From Streptomyces sp. P3 (GTDB taxonomy: Bacteria > Actinomycetota > Actinomycetes > Streptomycetales > Streptomycetaceae): a stretch of 64,000 nt of DNA. The notes beneath the pieces were generated by a model, which saw only the letters and a list, made by a program, of their open reading frames with translations, did no database searches and was not told the DNA's origin. Positions within the stretch are counted from its first letter, which is position 1; every line of letters starts with the position of its first letter. Shown in pieces: positions 60,922 through 64,000 of the stretch. The stretch lies in NCBI RefSeq assembly GCF_003032475.1, contig NZ_CP028369.1, positions 62,001 to 126,000 on the forward strand, written 5' to 3'. The translations under genes and the position numbers were made by a program.

Positions 60922-63822
60922 TCAGCTGCAGCCGCTCGTGGACCCGCAGCCCTCGCAGATGTAGCAGGAGCCCGCCCGCTGCATCTTCGTTCCGCAGGAG
61001 AAGCAGAGCGGGGCGTCCGCCTGGATGCCCAGCTGCATCTCCACCAGTTCGGCGCTGGTGTGGACCTGCTTCGGGGCGGTTTCGGCTGCCTCGACCTCGG
61101 CCCTGGGCGCGGCGACGGCCTTGAGGTCCGTCTGGCGCGGGGCCGACTGGGCGAGACCCTCGACGTCCACGTTCTCCTCCTCGAAGGTCGGCTCGTACGA
61201 ACCGGTCTCCAGGTGGCGCTGACGCTCCTCGGCGGAGTGGATACCGAGCGCGGAACGCGTCTCGAACGGCAGGAAGTCGAGCGCCAGGCGCCGGAAGATG
61301 TAGTCGACGATCGACTGCGCCATCCGCACGTCCGGGTCGTCGGTCATGCCGGCCGGTTCGAAGCGCATGTTGGTGAACTTCGAGACGTAGGTCTCCAGCG
61401 GCACGCCGTACTGGAGGCCGACCGAGACCGCGATGGAGAACGCGTCCATCATGCCGGCGAGGGTCGAGCCCTGCTTGGACATCTTCAGGAAGACCTCGCC
61501 GAGACCGTCGTCCGGGTAGGAGTTGGCGGTCATGTAGCCCTCGGCGCCGCCGACCGTGAACGAGGTCGTGATGCCGGGACGGCCCTTGGGCAGCCGCTTG
61601 CGGACCGGGCGGTACTCGATGACCTTCTCGACCGCGGCGCGGATCGTCTCCTCGGCCTTCTGCGTGACCTCGGTCTTCTCCTTCTCCTTGGTCTTCGCGG
61701 AGAGGGGCTGGCCGACCTTGCAGTTGTCGCGGTAGATCGCGAGGGCCTTGACGCCGAGCTTCCAGGCCTCGAAGTAGATCTCCTCGACCTCCTCGACGGT
61801 CGCCGTCTCCGGCATGTTGACCGTCTTGGAGATGGCGCCGGAGATCCACGGCTGGATCGCGGCCATCATGCGGACGTGGCCCATCGGGGAGATGGCACGC
61901 TCGCCCATGGCGCAGTCGAACACCTCGTAGTGTTCGTGCGCGAGGCCGGGAGCGTCGATCACATTGCCGTTCTCGGCGATGTGGGCGACGATCGCCTCGA
62001 TCTGCTCCTCCTGGTAGCCCAGGCGGCGCAGGGCCTGCGGAACGGTGCCGTTGACGATCTGCATCGAGCCGCCGCCGACCAGCTTCTTGAACTTGACCAG
62101 GGCGAGGTCGGGCTCGACGCCGGTGGTGTCGCAGGACATCGCCAGACCGATGGTGCCGGTCGGGGCGAGCACGGACGCCTGGGAGTTACGGAAACCGTTC
62201 TTCTCGCCGAGGCGCAGCACGTCCTGCCAGGCCTCCGTGGCGGCGGCCCACACCGGGGTGTCCAGGTCGTCCATGCGGACGGCCGTGGCGTTGGCGTCCG
62301 AGTGCTGCTTCATGACGCGGTTGTGGGCGTCGGCGTTGCGCGCGTAACCGTCGTAGGGGCCGACGACCGCCGCCAGCTCGGAGGAGCGGCGGTAGGCCGT
62401 TCCCGTCATCAGGGACGTGATGGCGCCTGCGAGGGACCGGCCGCCGTCGGAGTCGTACGCGTGGCCGGTCGCCATCAGCAGGGCGCCGAGGTTGGCGTAG
62501 CCGATGCCGAGCTGGCGGAACGCGCGCGTGTTCTCGCCGATCTTCTGGGTCGGGAAGTCCGCGAAGCAGATGGAGATGTCCATCGCGGTGATGACGAGCT
62601 CGACGACCTTCTGGAAGCGGTCGGCGTCGAAGGACTGGTAGCCCTTGCTGTCGTCCTTGAGGAACTTCATCAGGTTCAGCGAGGCGAGGTTGCAGGACGT
62701 GTTGTCCAGGTGCATGTACTCGCTGCACGGGTTCGACGCGGTGATCCGGCCGGACTCCGGGCAGGTGTGCCAGTTGTTGATCACGCCGTCGTACTGGATG
62801 CCCGGGTCGGCACAGGCCCACGCGGCCTCGGCGAGCTTGCGGAACAGCGCCTTGGCGTCGACCTTCTCGATGATCTCGCCGGTCATGCGGGCACGGAGGC
62901 CGAACTCGGTGCCGTTCTCCACGGCCGTCATGAACTCGTCGTTCACGCGGACGCTGTTGTTGGCGTTCTGGTACTGGACGGACGTGATGTCGTCGCCGCC
63001 CAGGTCCATGTCGAAGCCCGCGTCGCGCAGGGCGCGGATCTTCTCCTCCTCCTTCACCTTGGTGGCGATGAAGTCCTCGACGTCCGGGTGGTCCACGTCG
63101 AGGACGACCATCTTGGCCGCGCGTCGGGTGGCGCCGCCGGACTTGATGGTGCCGGCCGAGGCGTCGGCGCCGCGCATGAAGGAGACCGGGCCGGAGGCGT
63201 TGCCGCCCGAGGAGAGGAGCTCCTTGGAGGAGCGGATGCGGGAGAGGTTCAGGCCGGCGCCGGAGCCGCCCTTGAAGATCATGCCCTCTTCCTTGTACCA
63301 GTCGAGGATCGACTCCATGGAGTCGTCGACGGCCAGGATGAAGCAGGCGGAGACCTGCTGGGGCTGCGGGGTGCCCACGTTGAACCAGACGGGGCTGTTG
63401 AAGCTGAAGATCTGGTGCAGGAGGGCGTACGCCAGCTCGTGCTCGAAGATCTCGGCGTCGGCGGGCGAGGCGAAGTACCGGTGGTCCTCGCCGGCCTTCC
63501 GGTACGTCTTCACGATGCGGTCGATCAGCTGCCTGAGGCCGGTCTCGCGCTGCGGGGTGCCGACGGCGCCCCGGAAGTACTTGCTGGTGACGATGTTGAC
63601 CGCGTTCACCGACCAGAAGTCGGGGAACTCGACGCCACGCTGCTCGAAGTTGACCGAGCCGTCGCGCCAGTTGGTCATGACGACGTCACGGCGTTCCCAG
63701 ACCACCTCGTCGTACGGATGAACTCCGGGGGTGGTGTGGACACGCTCGATACGCAGGCCCTTGGTGGTCTTGGCTCCCTTGGCTCGGGAACCTCGTGCCG
63801 GACCGCTCGCCGTCTCTGTCAT
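60922..63822 (-). CDS. nrdJ: Class II (adenosylcobalamin-dependent) ribonucleotide reductase
   Basis: A 966-residue vitamin B12-dependent reductase that makes deoxynucleotides independently of oxygen. It has the catalytic barrel with ASNPCSEYMHLDNTSCNLAS (active-site Cys), SGGNASGPVSFMRGADASAG, the finger-loop MSCDTTGVEPDLALVKFKKL, and the C-terminal zinc-ribbon CFSCGTKMQRAGSCYICEGC with redox cysteines. The length matches S. coelicolor NrdJ. GGGAGG lies five bases before ATG 63822; a longer reading to 63915 covers the leader. In Streptomyces nrdR normally lies just upstream, beyond this window, and NrdR represses the operon. Confidence 0.97.
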   Translation of the reverse strand: MTETASGPARGSRAKGAKTTKGLRIERVHTTPGVHPYDEVVWERRDVVMTNWRDGSVNFEQRGVEFPDFWSVNAVNIVTSKYFRGAVGTPQRETGLRQLIDRIVKTYRKAGEDHRYFASPADAEIFEHELAYALLHQIFSFNSPVWFNVGTPQPQQVSACFILAVDDSMESILDWYKEEGMIFKGGSGAGLNLSRIRSSKELLSSGGNASGPVSFMRGADASAGTIKSGGATRRAAKMVVLDVDHPDVEDFIATKVKEEEKIRALRDAGFDMDLGGDDITSVQYQNANNSVRVNDEFMTAVENGTEFGLRARMTGEIIEKVDAKALFRKLAEAAWACADPGIQYDGVINNWHTCPESGRITASNPCSEYMHLDNTSCNLASLNLMKFLKDDSKGYQSFDADRFQKVVELVITAMDISICFADFPTQKIGENTRAFRQLGIGYANLGALLMATGHAYDSDGGRSLAGAITSLMTGTAYRRSSELAAVVGPYDGYARNADAHNRVMKQHSDANATAVRMDDLDTPVWAAATEAWQDVLRLGEKNGFRNSQASVLAPTGTIGLAMSCDTTGVEPDLALVKFKKLVGGGSMQIVNGTVPQALRRLGYQEEQIEAIVAHIAENGNVIDAPGLAHEHYEVFDCAMGERAISPMGHVRMMAAIQPWISGAISKTVNMPETATVEEVEEIYFEAWKLGVKALAIYRDNCKVGQPLSAKTKEKEKTEVTQKAEETIRAAVEKVIEYRPVRKRLPKGRPGITTSFTVGGAEGYMTANSYPDDGLGEVFLKMSKQGSTLAGMMDAFSIAVSVGLQYGVPLETYVSKFTNMRFEPAGMTDDPDVRMAQSIVDYIFRRLALDFLPFETRSALGIHSAEERQRHLETGSYEPTFEEENVDVEGLAQSAPRQTDLKAVAAPRAEVEAAETAPKQVHTSAELVEMQLGIQADAPLCFSCGTKMQRAGSCYICEGCGSTSGCS

Positions 63823-63857
63823 GCCGCCTCCCTCTGCGGGCGAAAACGCCCTGAAAT

Positions 63858-63885
63858 GCCACGTTGTTCCCGTGGCACGTTGTTC
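63858..63885. promoter_or_regulatory. Hairpin and direct repeat in the nrdJ upstream region
   Basis: TGCCACG (63858-63864) pairs with CGTGGCA (63871-63877), and a 10-bp unit CACGTTGTTC is directly repeated at 63860-63869 and 63876-63885. It lies about 40 bp before the nrdJ start. It may be the 3' end of an upstream (nrdR) transcript or a control site. It does not match the A/T-rich NrdR box consensus. Confidence 0.45.
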
Positions 63886-64000
63886 TGTCTGGTGCTGCGG
63901 GCGTCCACGCGCCACCGCCCACAGCAGGTCTTCGTCCGCCGCCGCACCGGCCGCCCGGGCTCGTGAGTCCGGTTCCGGCCCGTCGGTCAGTCGGTGGCGT

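Noticed and set aside
61060..63966. 968-codon plus-strand open frame antisense to nrdJ
   Set aside because: Long antisense frames are routine in high-GC DNA; the minus strand encodes an unmistakable ribonucleotide reductase over the same span.

Overview
The window is chromosomal DNA of a Streptomyces species. It has very high G+C, genes with GC-rich third positions and frequent GTG starts. It carries Streptomyces landmark genes in their conserved order: sepH, tdk, ptsH, parC, parE, hrdB (principal sigma factor), whiH (sporulation regulator), recQ, rnhB and nrdJ. From memory of the S. coelicolor map this corresponds to roughly SCO5805 to SCO5855, so most of the window is vegetative core genome. 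No insertion sequence, prophage, integrase, CRISPR array, rRNA or tRNA gene was seen.

Layout. 1-11 kb: tail of an oxidoreductase, the cell-division gene sepH, a two-domain sulfurtransferase, a glyoxalase-fold protein, then a decay zone (about 3.7-4.6 kb). That zone holds a truncated second copy of thymidine kinase and a frameshifted small gene. It is followed by the intact operon DUF5998 - phosphodiesterase - tdk, a third broken gene, and a GNAT/acyl-CoA-synthetase-like protein acyltransferase. 11-16.3 kb: ptsH (HPr) behind a DasR-type operator, a GntR regulator, an M23 peptidase behind a ydaO (c-di-AMP) riboswitch, and an overlapping pair of M16 peptidases. 16.5-23.2 kb: parC, a 190-bp palindromic repeat, a CobW GTPase, an HTH-citrate synthase fusion, and a sucrase/ferredoxin-like protein behind an iron box.

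23.3-31.6 kb is a transport and signalling block. It holds a CitA/DcuS-type kinase with its regulator, a NitT/TauT-type ABC importer, a second orphan CitB-type regulator divergent from the importer, and an ActP-type symporter with its DUF485 partner. 31.7-34.1 kb: a CcdC-like membrane protein, NarL-type kinase and LuxR-type regulator in one overlapping operon. 34.2-41.2 kb: parE, a small zinc-ribbon protein, a secreted trypsin, hrdB and whiH. 41.2-49.6 kb: an ABC transporter fusion with a repetitive linker, a Nudix-wHTH (NrtR-like) regulator, a glycogen-debranching-like enzyme, a DUF4192 protein and a nitroreductase-hemerythrin fusion. 49.9-64 kb: a RecQ-phosphoribosyltransferase fusion, two lineage-specific proteins, rnhB, a TetR/MFS efflux pair with two perfect operators, an ADP-ribosylglycohydrolase/phosphatase pair, a DUF4937 protein, a TerD-like protein and nrdJ.

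The most rewarding signals are regulatory sites that can be read directly (dre, iron box, ydaO riboswitch, WhiG-type and SigR-type promoters, paired TetR operators), the pseudogene zone, and several domain fusions. I did not find a clearly new multi-gene defence or biosynthetic system. The kinase / two-regulator / ABC-importer block and the fused proteins are the best candidates for undescribed biology.
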